DNA of 21,484 nucleotides, from positions 1-21,484 of the forward strand of contig DDCS01000118.1 in NCBI GenBank assembly GCA_002335345.1, given 5' to 3'. Shown in pieces: positions 8,038-15,458 of the stretch (the first letter of the stretch is position 1; each line of letters begins with the position of its first letter). The notes below the pieces were generated by a model. It saw only the letters and a list, made by a program, of their open reading frames with translations, made no database searches and had not been told where the DNA came from. This stretch comes from Flavobacteriaceae bacterium UBA2000. GTDB lineage: Bacteria; Bacteroidota; Bacteroidia; Flavobacteriales; Flavobacteriaceae. The translations under genes and the position numbers were made by a program.

Positions 8038-8079
8038 GCGTTTTTAATCGGAATTTCCACTCTTTCCGATTAAAAACGC
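8034..8079 (-). terminator. Intrinsic terminator of fabI
   Basis: Perfect 16-bp inverted repeat: left arm GCGTTTTTAATCGGAA (8038-8053), right arm 8064-8079, 10-nt loop. It starts 28 bp past the fabI stop. On the minus strand the stem is followed by TTTGTTAATTT, an imperfect T tract; on the plus strand by six T after two A, but no plus-strand gene ends here. Confidence 0.8.
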
Positions 8080-8106
8080 AATTTTTTCGAGCAAAGAAAT
8101 CTAAAG

Positions 8107-8922
8107 CTATTCCTCGGTAAAATATTCCATTACCGCGTCACTGACTCCCATGTTGGAAAAACCTCCGTCATTGTAGAGATTTTGCAGGGTCACACGTTTG
8201 GTCAAATCACTGAACATAACCACTGTGTAATTCGCGCAATCTAAGGCTGTCGCATTACCCAGCGGAGACATTTTTTCGGCATATGAAATAAACCCGTCAA
8301 AACCTTTTACCCCTTGTCCTGCCGTAGTCGGTGTGGGAGATTGAGAAATAGTGTTCACGCGTACTTTTTTATCTCGTCCGAAAAAGTAGCCAAAGCTCCG
8401 GGCTATTGACTCGAGATAGGCCTTATTATCGGCCATGTCATTATAGTCGGGAAATACGCGCTGTGCGGCCATGTAGGACAAGGCGACGATACTCCCCCAC
8501 TCATTCATTGCATCTTGTTTGTAAAGCACTTGCATGGTCTTGTGAAAAGAGCCCGCCGAAACATCCCATCCTTTGTGGGTCCAATCATAGTTCTGATCCG
8601 TATAATGCTTTCCTTTTCGAACATTGACCGACATCCCAATAGAGTGGAGTACAAAATCAAGTTTACCTCCGAGTATTTCCATGGATTGGCTGACCAAGTT
8701 ATTTAAATCGTCGAGACTTGTTGCATCAGCAGGGATAATTTGAGCGCCTGTCGCTTTAGCCAGGGCATCAATTTGTCCCATACGCATCGCAATCGGGGCA
8801 TTGGTCAAAACAAATTGTCCTCCTTCTTCGTGAATGCGTTCTGCTGTTTTCCAAGCGATGGAATTCGGATCAAGTGCACCAAAAATAATACCCTTTTTTC
8901 CTTTAAGTAAGTTATAGGCCAT
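8107..8922 (-). CDS. fabI: Enoyl-[acyl-carrier-protein] reductase (NADH type)
   Basis: Final reductive step of each fatty-acid elongation cycle, reducing trans-2-enoyl-ACP with NAD(P)H in the cytoplasm. Short-chain dehydrogenase fold, 271 residues. The N-terminus holds the FabI-style nucleotide-binding segment with GALDPNSIAW (15-24); HSIGMS lies at 93-98. The catalytic set is Y150, Y160 and K167, in the E. coli FabI spacing Y(9)Y(6)K. The VRVNTISQSPTPTTAG segment (187-202) replaces the GPIRTLAA loop of the proteobacterial enzyme and resembles FabI of other Bacteroidota. The substrate-binding loop is therefore likely different from E. coli FabI. It lies 34 bp after recN, with a candidate -7 element of its own and a strong terminator downstream. 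Confidence 0.95.
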   Translation of the reverse strand: MAYNLLKGKKGIIFGALDPNSIAWKTAERIHEEGGQFVLTNAPIAMRMGQIDALAKATGAQIIPADATSLDDLNNLVSQSMEILGGKLDFVLHSIGMSVNVRKGKHYTDQNYDWTHKGWDVSAGSFHKTMQVLYKQDAMNEWGSIVALSYMAAQRVFPDYNDMADNKAYLESIARSFGYFFGRDKKVRVNTISQSPTPTTAGQGVKGFDGFISYAEKMSPLGNATALDCANYTVVMFSDLTKRVTLQNLYNDGGFSNMGVSDAVMEYFTEE

Positions 8923-8946
8923 GAATTCAAAAATTGGTTAATAAGG

Positions 8947-8954
8947 CAAATATA
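8947..8954 (-). promoter_or_regulatory. Candidate -7 element of fabI
   Basis: On the minus strand TATATTTG matches TAnnTTTG exactly, 24 bp before the fabI ATG and 2 bp after the recN stop codon. No TTTG is seen 17-21 bp upstream. It would allow fabI to be transcribed independently of recN. Confidence 0.45.
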
Positions 8955-8956
8955 AC

Positions 8957-10609
8957 TCAATTCAACAATTGACGGGCATGTGCCTTTGCAGAATCTGTAA
9001 GTTCATGACCGCCAATCATTTGAGCGATTTCTAAAACACGCTGTGACGCATCAAGATCTTGAATGAATGTCTGGGTTTTATCCCCTTGAGTTTTCTTAAA
9101 GATCCGTTTGTGAAACCGTCCCTTTGCTGCTGTTTGTGGGAGATGGGTCAGGCAAAACAATTGGCCACGGGCACTTATTTGAAGTAAAATCTCTGCCATC
9201 TTTAGCGCAGTGTCGCCGGAAATACCCGTGTCGATTTCATCAAAAATTAAAGTGGGAAGCTGCTGATATTCAGCCAAAACGGCTTTAACTGATAAAGTTA
9301 CGCGGCTCATTTCTCCGCCCGAGGCTACTTTTTCTATGGGACGTAGCTCAATGCCTTTATTGGCTGAAAACCATATTGAAGAGCGTACCCCTCCATGTAA
9401 ATTTAATAGAGCGGTTCGCTCAAGTTTAAAATTCAAACAGGCTTCAGGAAGGGCGAGTTCTCTAAAGAAATTTATCAACCGATTTTCTATCTCGGGAATC
9501 ACCCCTAATCGCCTTTCAAAAAGTTGTTCCGCTTGTATCTCTAGCCCCTCTTTCATGGCCGATAAATCCTGCTCTAATTGAATTATGGCCTCATCGAGTT
9601 CGCCAGAATCATGAAGTCTTTGAGATAAATCGTCACGCAGATCAATGAGTTCAGCGACCGTGTGCATACCATGCTTGCGTTGTACACGATAAAGCTCATC
9701 GAGTAACTGTTCGATCCGTGCCAACTCTTCGGGTTCGTGCTCCGTTGAATCCAACTGGGCGTCTAAAGTCGATTGAATATCCTCAAGTTCAATGCGCACT
9801 CCGTCAATCCGATGGGTGAGCTGCATGAATTCATCAGCCACTTTTCCAATTGAATTGATGCGCTGACGCATTTGAAAAAGTCGATCGAGTAAACCAAGGT
9901 CGTCCTGTCCTATTAAGGCAGTAACTTCCTGAACAACATTTTGTATTTGTTCTTGATTTTGTGCCCTATTGCGGCTTTGCTCCAGTTGATCCTGATCAAG
10001 GTGATCAAGATTTAGGGCATTGAGTTCCTCTAAAACGAATTTTTGATAATCCTCTTCTTGTAACGCTTTTTGACGGCGCCCCAGTAAACTTTCATAATGT
10101 TCTTTGGCGGTTTGCCAAAGCTTAAACTCGTTGCGGTATTTCTTAATAGCCCCTTCTAATCCGGCTATGGTGTCCAAAAGATTTATTTGAAAATGCTCAT
10201 TCTCCAGATTATGGGCATCCCCTTGATGATGAATTTCGACAAGATACTTTTTGAGTTCCTGTACTTGATTGAGACTCACCGGAGAATCATTCACAAAAGC
10301 ACGCGACTTGCCACTGGGCCAAATCTCGCGTCTTAAAATGGTAGTGTTATCGTAGTCTAATTCTAAATGATCAAACAAGGGTTGAAGACTGTAGGCAGTG
10401 AGGTCAAAATAAGCCTCTACGATGCATTTTTGCTCTGGATTTCGCATGACCTTAGTGTCTGCACGACGTCCAAGCACCAAATCAAGTGCACCCAAAAGTA
10501 TAGACTTTCCTGCTCCAGTTTCACCAGTGATGACGGTAAAACCAGAATCAAATGAGGCCTGAAGATCCTCAATTAATGCATAATTTTTTATGATTAATGA
10601 CTTGAGCAC
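8957..10609 (-). CDS. recN: DNA repair protein RecN
   Basis: SMC-like ATPase acting in recombinational repair of double-strand breaks. With a GTG start at 10609 it has 550 residues and begins MLKSLIIKNYALIEDL, the family N-terminus; a TTG at 10618 would add three residues that fit no homologue I know. Walker A GETGAGKS lies at 29-36. The central part (about 150-360) is the coiled-coil arm, rich in Gln, Glu and Leu. The ABC signature SGGEMSRV (430-437) and Walker B LIFDEIDTGISG (454-465) follow. The usual Q-loop region reads HHQGDAHNL rather than the common GQHEHQ type; the glutamine is kept. It is 54 bp downstream of the DUF4835 gene and probably reads through from it. Confidence 0.95.
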   Translation of the reverse strand: MLKSLIIKNYALIEDLQASFDSGFTVITGETGAGKSILLGALDLVLGRRADTKVMRNPEQKCIVEAYFDLTAYSLQPLFDHLELDYDNTTILRREIWPSGKSRAFVNDSPVSLNQVQELKKYLVEIHHQGDAHNLENEHFQINLLDTIAGLEGAIKKYRNEFKLWQTAKEHYESLLGRRQKALQEEDYQKFVLEELNALNLDHLDQDQLEQSRNRAQNQEQIQNVVQEVTALIGQDDLGLLDRLFQMRQRINSIGKVADEFMQLTHRIDGVRIELEDIQSTLDAQLDSTEHEPEELARIEQLLDELYRVQRKHGMHTVAELIDLRDDLSQRLHDSGELDEAIIQLEQDLSAMKEGLEIQAEQLFERRLGVIPEIENRLINFFRELALPEACLNFKLERTALLNLHGGVRSSIWFSANKGIELRPIEKVASGGEMSRVTLSVKAVLAEYQQLPTLIFDEIDTGISGDTALKMAEILLQISARGQLFCLTHLPQTAAKGRFHKRIFKKTQGDKTQTFIQDLDASQRVLEIAQMIGGHELTDSAKAHARQLLN

Positions 10610-10663
10610 AAAAATCAATTAGGGCCACCCATGAATCAATGTTTTATGAGTTTCGGCCTGAGG

Positions 10664-11554
10664 TTAAAGTTTTATTTTATTCCAATTGTCACTCTTGGTC
10701 GGGGCAATACGCTTGAGAATTTCGACCAATTCTGTGATTTCAATGGTCGGTCCATCTGAAAAGATCTGTTGAATTTCATCAGACTTAGCATCAAAAAATG
10801 TCCGCATTAAAAACGAATTGGGTCTGCGATCGTTGACTTTTTTAAGAAGAATTACCGCATCGCGCACCCCTGTTTTTCCATTTTTAAGGTTAGAGGACAT
10901 CAAATCCAATCCCGTTCTATGATAATCATACATGGCCTGTCTAAAGTCTTGATAAACATTGGACAACACCGCGTCATTAAATCGGTAACGCGATTGCGTT
11001 CCATCGACGGCTTTCCACCCCTGATAGTTACTCGAAGCAGCAGTATTCACGATTTGTCTCGCCTGTGAAAAATACGGATCTCCTCCATTGAGCGAAAAGG
11101 TATCAGCGTCAAGACCAATAATCGTATACACATGATAGGCCAGTATAGACATCAAATTAGAATCAAAGTTGTTGATGTTGAATACGAGCGGTTGAAATTC
11201 AGAATACTCAAATACGAATTGTCGATCGTTGTAATTGTAAACGGGACTGTCATAGGTAGAACCATAAATGGTCCGTGAAGATTGTACTTGAAGACTTCCC
11301 GAAAATGCGGTGGATTCAAAGCTTTGTAGAATCAAGGTGAAATTACAATCGATACGCTCCTGATTGGTAAAGGTCCTGTTGGTCCATTGAGTTTCATTCA
11401 ATAGCTCCGTTAATTGATCCTTCAAGGTGCGAAAAACCTGTGCATTGGGCTGACCGGTCTGTTCTGCGTCAATAGTTACTGTGGCATTGAGTTCTTGCCC
11501 TTGAACAAGTGTACTAAAACATGCCAGAAAAAGGAGAATAACTAGGTTACGCAT
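10664..11554 (-). CDS. DUF4835 family secreted protein (PorD-like)
   Basis: A 296-residue exported protein, with a signal peptide at about 1-19 ending LVQGQ. The mature part contains the pattern I recognise as the Bacteroidota family DUF4835: RTLKDQLTELLNETQW, an aromatic-rich YNYNDRQFVFEY stretch, YHVYTIIGLDADTF, and a C-terminal helical part. Some databases call this family PorD and link it to the type IX secretion system; I rely on memory for that, so treat it as likely rather than shown. A periplasmic or outer-membrane-associated location is expected. The ATG at 11554 is chosen over an upstream ATG at 11674 inside coaBC because it places the signal peptide at the N-terminus and leaves 1 bp after the coaBC stop. 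Coupled translation with coaBC is likely. Confidence 0.85.
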   Translation of the reverse strand: MRNLVILLFLACFSTLVQGQELNATVTIDAEQTGQPNAQVFRTLKDQLTELLNETQWTNRTFTNQERIDCNFTLILQSFESTAFSGSLQVQSSRTIYGSTYDSPVYNYNDRQFVFEYSEFQPLVFNINNFDSNLMSILAYHVYTIIGLDADTFSLNGGDPYFSQARQIVNTAASSNYQGWKAVDGTQSRYRFNDAVLSNVYQDFRQAMYDYHRTGLDLMSSNLKNGKTGVRDAVILLKKVNDRRPNSFLMRTFFDAKSDEIQQIFSDGPTIEITELVEILKRIAPTKSDNWNKIKL

Positions 11555-11555
11555 C

Positions 11556-12755
11556 TTAAATTTGTCTGATAAAGTCAATAATATCTTGAGCGACCAATTC
11601 CTTTGATTTGAGTTCATACTCATAGTGGTTGTGGCTTTGATCAATAATCGTAATCTTGTTTGAGTCAGCGCCAAAAGCCACCCCTTGGTCCTCGAGCGAA
11701 TTTAAAACAATTAAATCTAAATTCTTTTTCTCAAGCTTGCTTTTTGCATGCTTTAAAGCGTCTTGAGTCTCAAGGGCAAAACCGACCAAAAGCTGATTGC
11801 CCTTGATCCGTCCCAGATGAGCTGCGATATCAATCGTAGGACTCAGCTCAAGAGACAACGATTCTGTTTTGCTTTTTATTTTATGTTGCGCAACTTCTTT
11901 TGGTCTAAAATCGGCTACCGCAGCACATAAGATAACGACATCGCTCTCATTGTAGTGCGTCATCACCCCATGGAGCATCTCTTCTCCCGTCACGGTATTT
12001 ATTTTTTTAATGCTGGGGACCAATTGAAGATCTCGTGTAGGGCCTGAAACAATTACCACCTCCGCGCCTAAACGGGCTGCTGTATTGGCTATGGCGTACC
12101 CCATTTTACCGCTGGAAAAATTTCCGATATATCGGACCGGGTCAATCGGTTCAAAGGTTGGTCCTGCAGTCACTAAATAACGTTTACCCGCCAAGGGTAA
12201 CTTCGTCGCCAAATCATTTTTTATAAACGCGACTATATTTTCAGGCTCTGCCATGCGCCCTGGGCCCACAAGTCCGCTCGCTAGAGCACCATGCTCCGAC
12301 GGAATCATGATATTGCCAAATTCATTTAATCGACTAAACGACGCCTGAGTGGCAGGATGCTCGTGCATGTCAAGATCCATTGCTGGAGCAAAATACACAT
12401 CACATTCTGCAGATAAATAAGCGGCTAATAACAGGTTGTCGCAAGCGCCATTAGCCATTTTGGATAGTGTGTTGGCCGTTGCTGGAGCAATTAAAAAAAG
12501 ATCCGCCCAGCGACCTAAATGAACATGATTGTTCCAGAGACCTTGATCCGGCGCATCTTCATCGGTAAATGTCCAATAAACCGGATTTTCGGATAATACA
12601 GAAAGCGTTAAAGGCGCGACAAATTCTCGGGCATCAGGGGTCATGATTACGCGAACCTCAGCCCCTTCCTTTTTTAGTAAACGCACCAAAGCCGGGGTCT
12701 TGTAGGCGGCTATACCCGCTGTAACTCCCAACAAAATGTGTTTACCCGCTAACAT
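11556..12755 (-). CDS. coaBC: Bifunctional phosphopantothenoylcysteine synthetase/decarboxylase
   Basis: Makes 4'-phosphopantetheine from 4'-phosphopantothenate and cysteine, two central steps of coenzyme A synthesis; 399 residues, normal length. The CoaC (flavin) half spans about 1-175: LLGVTAGIAAYK (8-19), the active-site histidine H77 in NHVHLGRWAD, and APATANTLSKMANG. The CoaB half spans about 190-399: TAGPTFEPIDPVRYIGNFSSGKMG (two adjoining motifs, 196-219), CAAVADFRP (277-285), KIKS (292-295) and VGFALET. In the CoaC half two E. coli active-site positions differ: the PAMN asparagine is D127 and the catalytic cysteine of ACGxxGxGRM is S160. I recall the Asp being common in Bacteroidota. 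It is 12 bp after rpoZ in the bamD operon. Confidence 0.95.
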   Translation of the reverse strand: MLAGKHILLGVTAGIAAYKTPALVRLLKKEGAEVRVIMTPDAREFVAPLTLSVLSENPVYWTFTDEDAPDQGLWNNHVHLGRWADLFLIAPATANTLSKMANGACDNLLLAAYLSAECDVYFAPAMDLDMHEHPATQASFSRLNEFGNIMIPSEHGALASGLVGPGRMAEPENIVAFIKNDLATKLPLAGKRYLVTAGPTFEPIDPVRYIGNFSSGKMGYAIANTAARLGAEVVIVSGPTRDLQLVPSIKKINTVTGEEMLHGVMTHYNESDVVILCAAVADFRPKEVAQHKIKSKTESLSLELSPTIDIAAHLGRIKGNQLLVGFALETQDALKHAKSKLEKKNLDLIVLNSLEDQGVAFGADSNKITIIDQSHNHYEYELKSKELVAQDIIDFIRQI

Positions 12756-12767
12756 GGCTCGAGGCGT

Positions 12768-13100
12768 TTAGTCGATTACCTCGTCCTTGGTATTGCGATA
12801 GTAAATTTTTTGTTCGAGCCATTCTTGCACCGCTAGAGCATGTGGCTTAGGCAGACGTTCGTAAAATTTAGAAACTTCGATTTGTTCCTTGTTCTCGAAA
12901 ATTTCTTCCAAACTGTCATTGTACGTCGCGAACTCATCTAACTTCTCAGTGAGTTCCTTTTTTATGTCTCCATTAATTTGTACCGCGCGCTTGGCGATAA
13001 TGGAGATGGCCTCGTAAATATTGCCAGTCGGCGCATCTAATTGATTTTTATCAATAGTTGTTGTGCTTACTGGGGCGTCCGAATTTCTGATATCACTCAT
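12768..13100 (-). CDS. rpoZ: RNA polymerase omega/Rpb6-type subunit
   Basis: Small acidic protein of 110 residues matching the Bacteroidota omega subunit, which helps assemble and stabilise RNA polymerase. A Thr/Asp-rich N-terminus (1-25) leads into GNIYEAISIIAKRAVQIN (26-43), the conserved Rpb6-type helix that contacts beta-prime, then KKELTEKLDEFATYND and a second conserved part ERLPKPHALAVQEWLEQKIYY (about 80-100). It sits between bamD (12 bp upstream) and coaBC (12 bp downstream), the order usual in Flavobacteriia. Very similar spacing on both sides suggests a single transcript. The identity rests on the conserved helix, length and context. Confidence 0.9.
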   Translation of the reverse strand: MSDIRNSDAPVSTTTIDKNQLDAPTGNIYEAISIIAKRAVQINGDIKKELTEKLDEFATYNDSLEEIFENKEQIEVSKFYERLPKPHALAVQEWLEQKIYYRNTKDEVID

Positions 13101-13112
13101 AGAGATGGTATA

Positions 13113-13928
13113 TTAGTTTGTAGATAAAGTCTGTTCTTGTAATTGAGTATTGATTTGAAGCAATATTTCTTCCGCAGCGCCACGTTGGGCACTACTGCTG
13201 TAATACTTCATGAAACTATCAAAATATTTTTTAGCCATTTCAAGGCGCTCTTTCACCAGGTAAGAAACACTATTTTGAGCCAACTCATACGCAGACGCTA
13301 AACGTCCAAAATACGCCTCTTCACGGTAAATTGACCCGGGGTGATCGAGAATAAAATTATCAAAGGCCTTGATTGCGGCTTTGTAATCACTGATACGGCG
13401 ATATTGTTTGGCCGTTTCTATGTCCTTTTTCTCGAGCTTAACTTTTAACTCTTGCACCATGTCGTTACAGCCTGTACGATACTCCGATTCAGGATAGTTA
13501 TCGACAAAACCCTGTAATTTCTCCAAGGCAATATAGGTGTCTTTTTGATCTAAAGAGTAGCGCGGCGATAATTCGTAGTAGCTCTTGGCTGATTTGTAAG
13601 CGGCCATTTCCAATGAATCGCTTTTGGGATAAGAAACAACAAAACGCTCAAATTGATAACCGGCCAGATAGTAATCTTCTAGATTGTAAAACGTATTGGC
13701 GTAGCGATACATCAGTGGTTCCGCTTGAGGTTTGCCCCGGTAAATTGGGACAATTTGCTCCATTAAAGGAAGTGCCTTTTTGTATTTCTTCGCTTTGTAA
13801 AGCGAGTCCGTCATAGTGTATTTTGCTGCCGTGTCGTCTGAACGCAACAGTTTTTGATACTCACTGCAGCCAGAGAGCAAAATACTCAAAATAAGTACAC
13901 TAGCAAATTTAAGGTCCTTCCAATTCAT
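13113..13928 (-). CDS. bamD: Outer membrane assembly lipoprotein BamD
   Basis: Lipoprotein of the BAM complex, which inserts beta-barrel proteins into the outer membrane. The 271-residue precursor has a hydrophobic signal ending in the lipobox LLSG with C21 as the acylated residue. The remainder is alpha-helical TPR: helix pairs such as LYKAKKYKKALPLMEQIV (about 44-61), YNLEDYYLAGYQFERFV, ISDYKAAIKAFDNFILDHPGS and a last pair ending near 250. This layout and length are typical of BamD/YfiO in Bacteroidota. It is the first gene of the run bamD-rpoZ-coaBC-PorD-like-recN. A TACTTTTG element lies 4 bp before the ATG, so the leader would be extremely short. Confidence 0.93.
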   Translation of the reverse strand: MNWKDLKFASVLILSILLSGCSEYQKLLRSDDTAAKYTMTDSLYKAKKYKKALPLMEQIVPIYRGKPQAEPLMYRYANTFYNLEDYYLAGYQFERFVVSYPKSDSLEMAAYKSAKSYYELSPRYSLDQKDTYIALEKLQGFVDNYPESEYRTGCNDMVQELKVKLEKKDIETAKQYRRISDYKAAIKAFDNFILDHPGSIYREEAYFGRLASAYELAQNSVSYLVKERLEMAKKYFDSFMKYYSSSAQRGAAEEILLQINTQLQEQTLSTN

Positions 13929-13932
13929 CGGG

Positions 13933-13963
13933 CAAAAGTAAGCAATTAATGACAGTATTAAAA
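13933..13963 (-). promoter_or_regulatory. Promoter of the bamD operon
   Basis: On the minus strand TACTTTTG (13940-13933) fits TAnnTTTG exactly; 19 bp upstream is TTTT in place of TTTG. The -7 box ends 4 bp before the bamD ATG. The rest of the 121-bp gap to dapA (13941-14049) shows only a weak imperfect hairpin after the dapA stop. Confidence 0.55.
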
Positions 13964-14049
13964 AAGAATTTTCGACCGTTAAATTAGTGCATCAACACAA
14001 AGGAACACCCCATGTTGGTAAAAGTTTAACAGGGGCAAAAATGCGATTT

Positions 14050-14922
14050 TTATCGTCGATCAGAAAAGGCTTCTATGCGCTGGGCCAAAGAATCATCAAC
14101 CGGCACCAAGGGCAGTCTGAGACTATTTTCACAAAGCCCTTTTTTATTGAGTAAGGCCTTGATTCCTGACGGGTTGCCTTGTTCAAAAATCATTTCGATA
14201 ATGGGCATTAAATCGTAATGGAGTTCCTTAGCCCTTGCGCTATTCCCATTCAACCCAGCCTGTATCATCTGACTAAATTCTTCTGGATAGGCTTGGCCAA
14301 TTACAGAAATGACCCCATCGCCCCCCATAAGGGTCATGGGTAAGGCAATAAGATCGTCTCCAGAGATGACTAAAAAACCTTCAGGAGCAGAGCGTAAAAT
14401 TTCCATGGCCTGACCTAAATCTCCCGAAGCCTCCTTAATCCCAATAATATTTTTATGGGCCGCTAGTTTTAATACTGTTGAGGGCAACATATTGCTTGCG
14501 GTACGACCCGGAACATTATAGAGCAATACGGGCACGGGACTCACCTGGGCGACCGCTGTAAAATGAGCGATTAACCCAGGTTGCGATGGTTTGTTGTACA
14601 TGGGAGAAACGGAAAGTACTGCAGCGATGTGCTCCGGATTAACCTGTTTTAATTGATCGACTACCGCTTGAGTGTCATTCCCTCCAACACCCAAAACAAT
14701 GGGCACTCTGTTCGCATTTACAGCGAGGACAGCCGCCAAAACGGCCTCTTTTTCTTGTTTTGTCAGGGTGACACTTTCTGCCGTGGTGCCCAAAACCACT
14801 AGATAATTAATTCCCTTATCTATTTGAAAATTAACGATCCGTTTTAAGGCTTCAAAATCTATAGCGCCTTGGACATCAAACGGTGTAATTAAGGCAACAC
14901 CTGTTCCGATTAAATTGGTCAT
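14050..14922 (-). CDS. dapA: 4-hydroxy-tetrahydrodipicolinate synthase
   Basis: Condenses pyruvate with aspartate semialdehyde, the committed step to diaminopimelate and lysine, so it supplies peptidoglycan. TIM-barrel, 290 residues, normal length. The catalytic set is complete: T46-T47 in GTTAES, Y109 in SPMYNKPSQ, Y135 in LLYNVPGRT with R140 for the semialdehyde carboxylate, and Schiff-base K163 in IGIKEASGD. The loop GGDGVISV follows. It is the last gene of ligA-DUF6913-dapA; its ATG overlaps the end of the DUF6913 gene by 4 bp, implying translational coupling. No strong terminator follows, only a weak imperfect hairpin (about 14000-14040). Confidence 0.96.
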   Translation of the reverse strand: MTNLIGTGVALITPFDVQGAIDFEALKRIVNFQIDKGINYLVVLGTTAESVTLTKQEKEAVLAAVLAVNANRVPIVLGVGGNDTQAVVDQLKQVNPEHIAAVLSVSPMYNKPSQPGLIAHFTAVAQVSPVPVLLYNVPGRTASNMLPSTVLKLAAHKNIIGIKEASGDLGQAMEILRSAPEGFLVISGDDLIALPMTLMGGDGVISVIGQAYPEEFSQMIQAGLNGNSARAKELHYDLMPIIEMIFEQGNPSGIKALLNKKGLCENSLRLPLVPVDDSLAQRIEAFSDRR

Positions 14923-15455
14923 AATTTTTTATTTAAAATACTCATGTATTTGACAAATTCACTGCGCATAAGCGCCAAACGTTCCGGAGTAACAGCCAAT
15001 GACAAGTCAAACAATTCTTGGTTCAATCCTTGAATGCCCACCTTGAATTTACCCTTGCTTTTGGCTACAACTAAATCGAGCAACTCATTGCCTGGCTCGT
15101 AAAGGGCGAGCAAAACATCAAACGGAGTATCGATAAATTCTATCGCCCCTGGATTATCGATATGACCTTGCCAATCAAAATCAGTGTTGGTTAACTGATT
15201 TTGTCTCAATGTGGGTAACTTTTTTTTGACCTCTAGGTACGTAAAAACTTTTATGTCCTTTGGCGCCATATTCAAATCAGCATACCAATCATAAAGACCA
15301 TCAAACTCGGGGACCACACGCTCATCAATCAACACGCCTAGAGTACGGCATTTGGCATTTAAGCCCGAGCGATCCCGATGCCTGAGGGCTTGATGTAAAT
15401 CGCGACTTAACCACTTTCGTTTAAGCCATTCTCTGAGGTTGTGCAAAATATCCAT
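14919..15455 (-). CDS. DUF6913 family protein of unknown function
   Basis: A 178-residue cytoplasmic-looking protein without signal peptide or membrane segment. I recognise it as the small flavobacterial family usually found between ligA and dapA (DUF6913); its function is unknown. The N-terminus is strongly basic (LREWLKRKWLSRDLHQALRH region, two segments, about 7-27). The middle has VLIDERVV and a Tyr/Trp-rich patch DGLYDWYAD, followed by alternating hydrophobic strands typical of an alpha/beta fold (VLLALYEPGNELLDLVVAKS region, about 120-140; KFKVGIQGLN). It starts 3 bp after ligA and ends inside the dapA start codon region (4-bp overlap), so all three are made together. No catalytic motif can be named. 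Confidence 0.8.
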   Translation of the reverse strand: MDILHNLREWLKRKWLSRDLHQALRHRDRSGLNAKCRTLGVLIDERVVPEFDGLYDWYADLNMAPKDIKVFTYLEVKKKLPTLRQNQLTNTDFDWQGHIDNPGAIEFIDTPFDVLLALYEPGNELLDLVVAKSKGKFKVGIQGLNQELFDLSLAVTPERLALMRSEFVKYMSILNKKL

Positions 15456-15458
15456 GGC

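Noticed and set aside
11555..11674. Longer N-terminus of the DUF4835 protein
   Set aside because: The extension is the coaBC 3' end read in another frame and would hide the signal peptide.
12276..12377. coaBC as a decayed gene because of the missing catalytic residues
   Set aside because: The frame is intact at full length, all CoaB motifs are present, and the rest of CoaC is conserved, so a lineage-specific active site is more likely.
14000..14040. Imperfect hairpin (CCCCTGTT with AACATGGGG) as the dapA terminator
   Set aside because: Long loop, bulged stem and no following T run.
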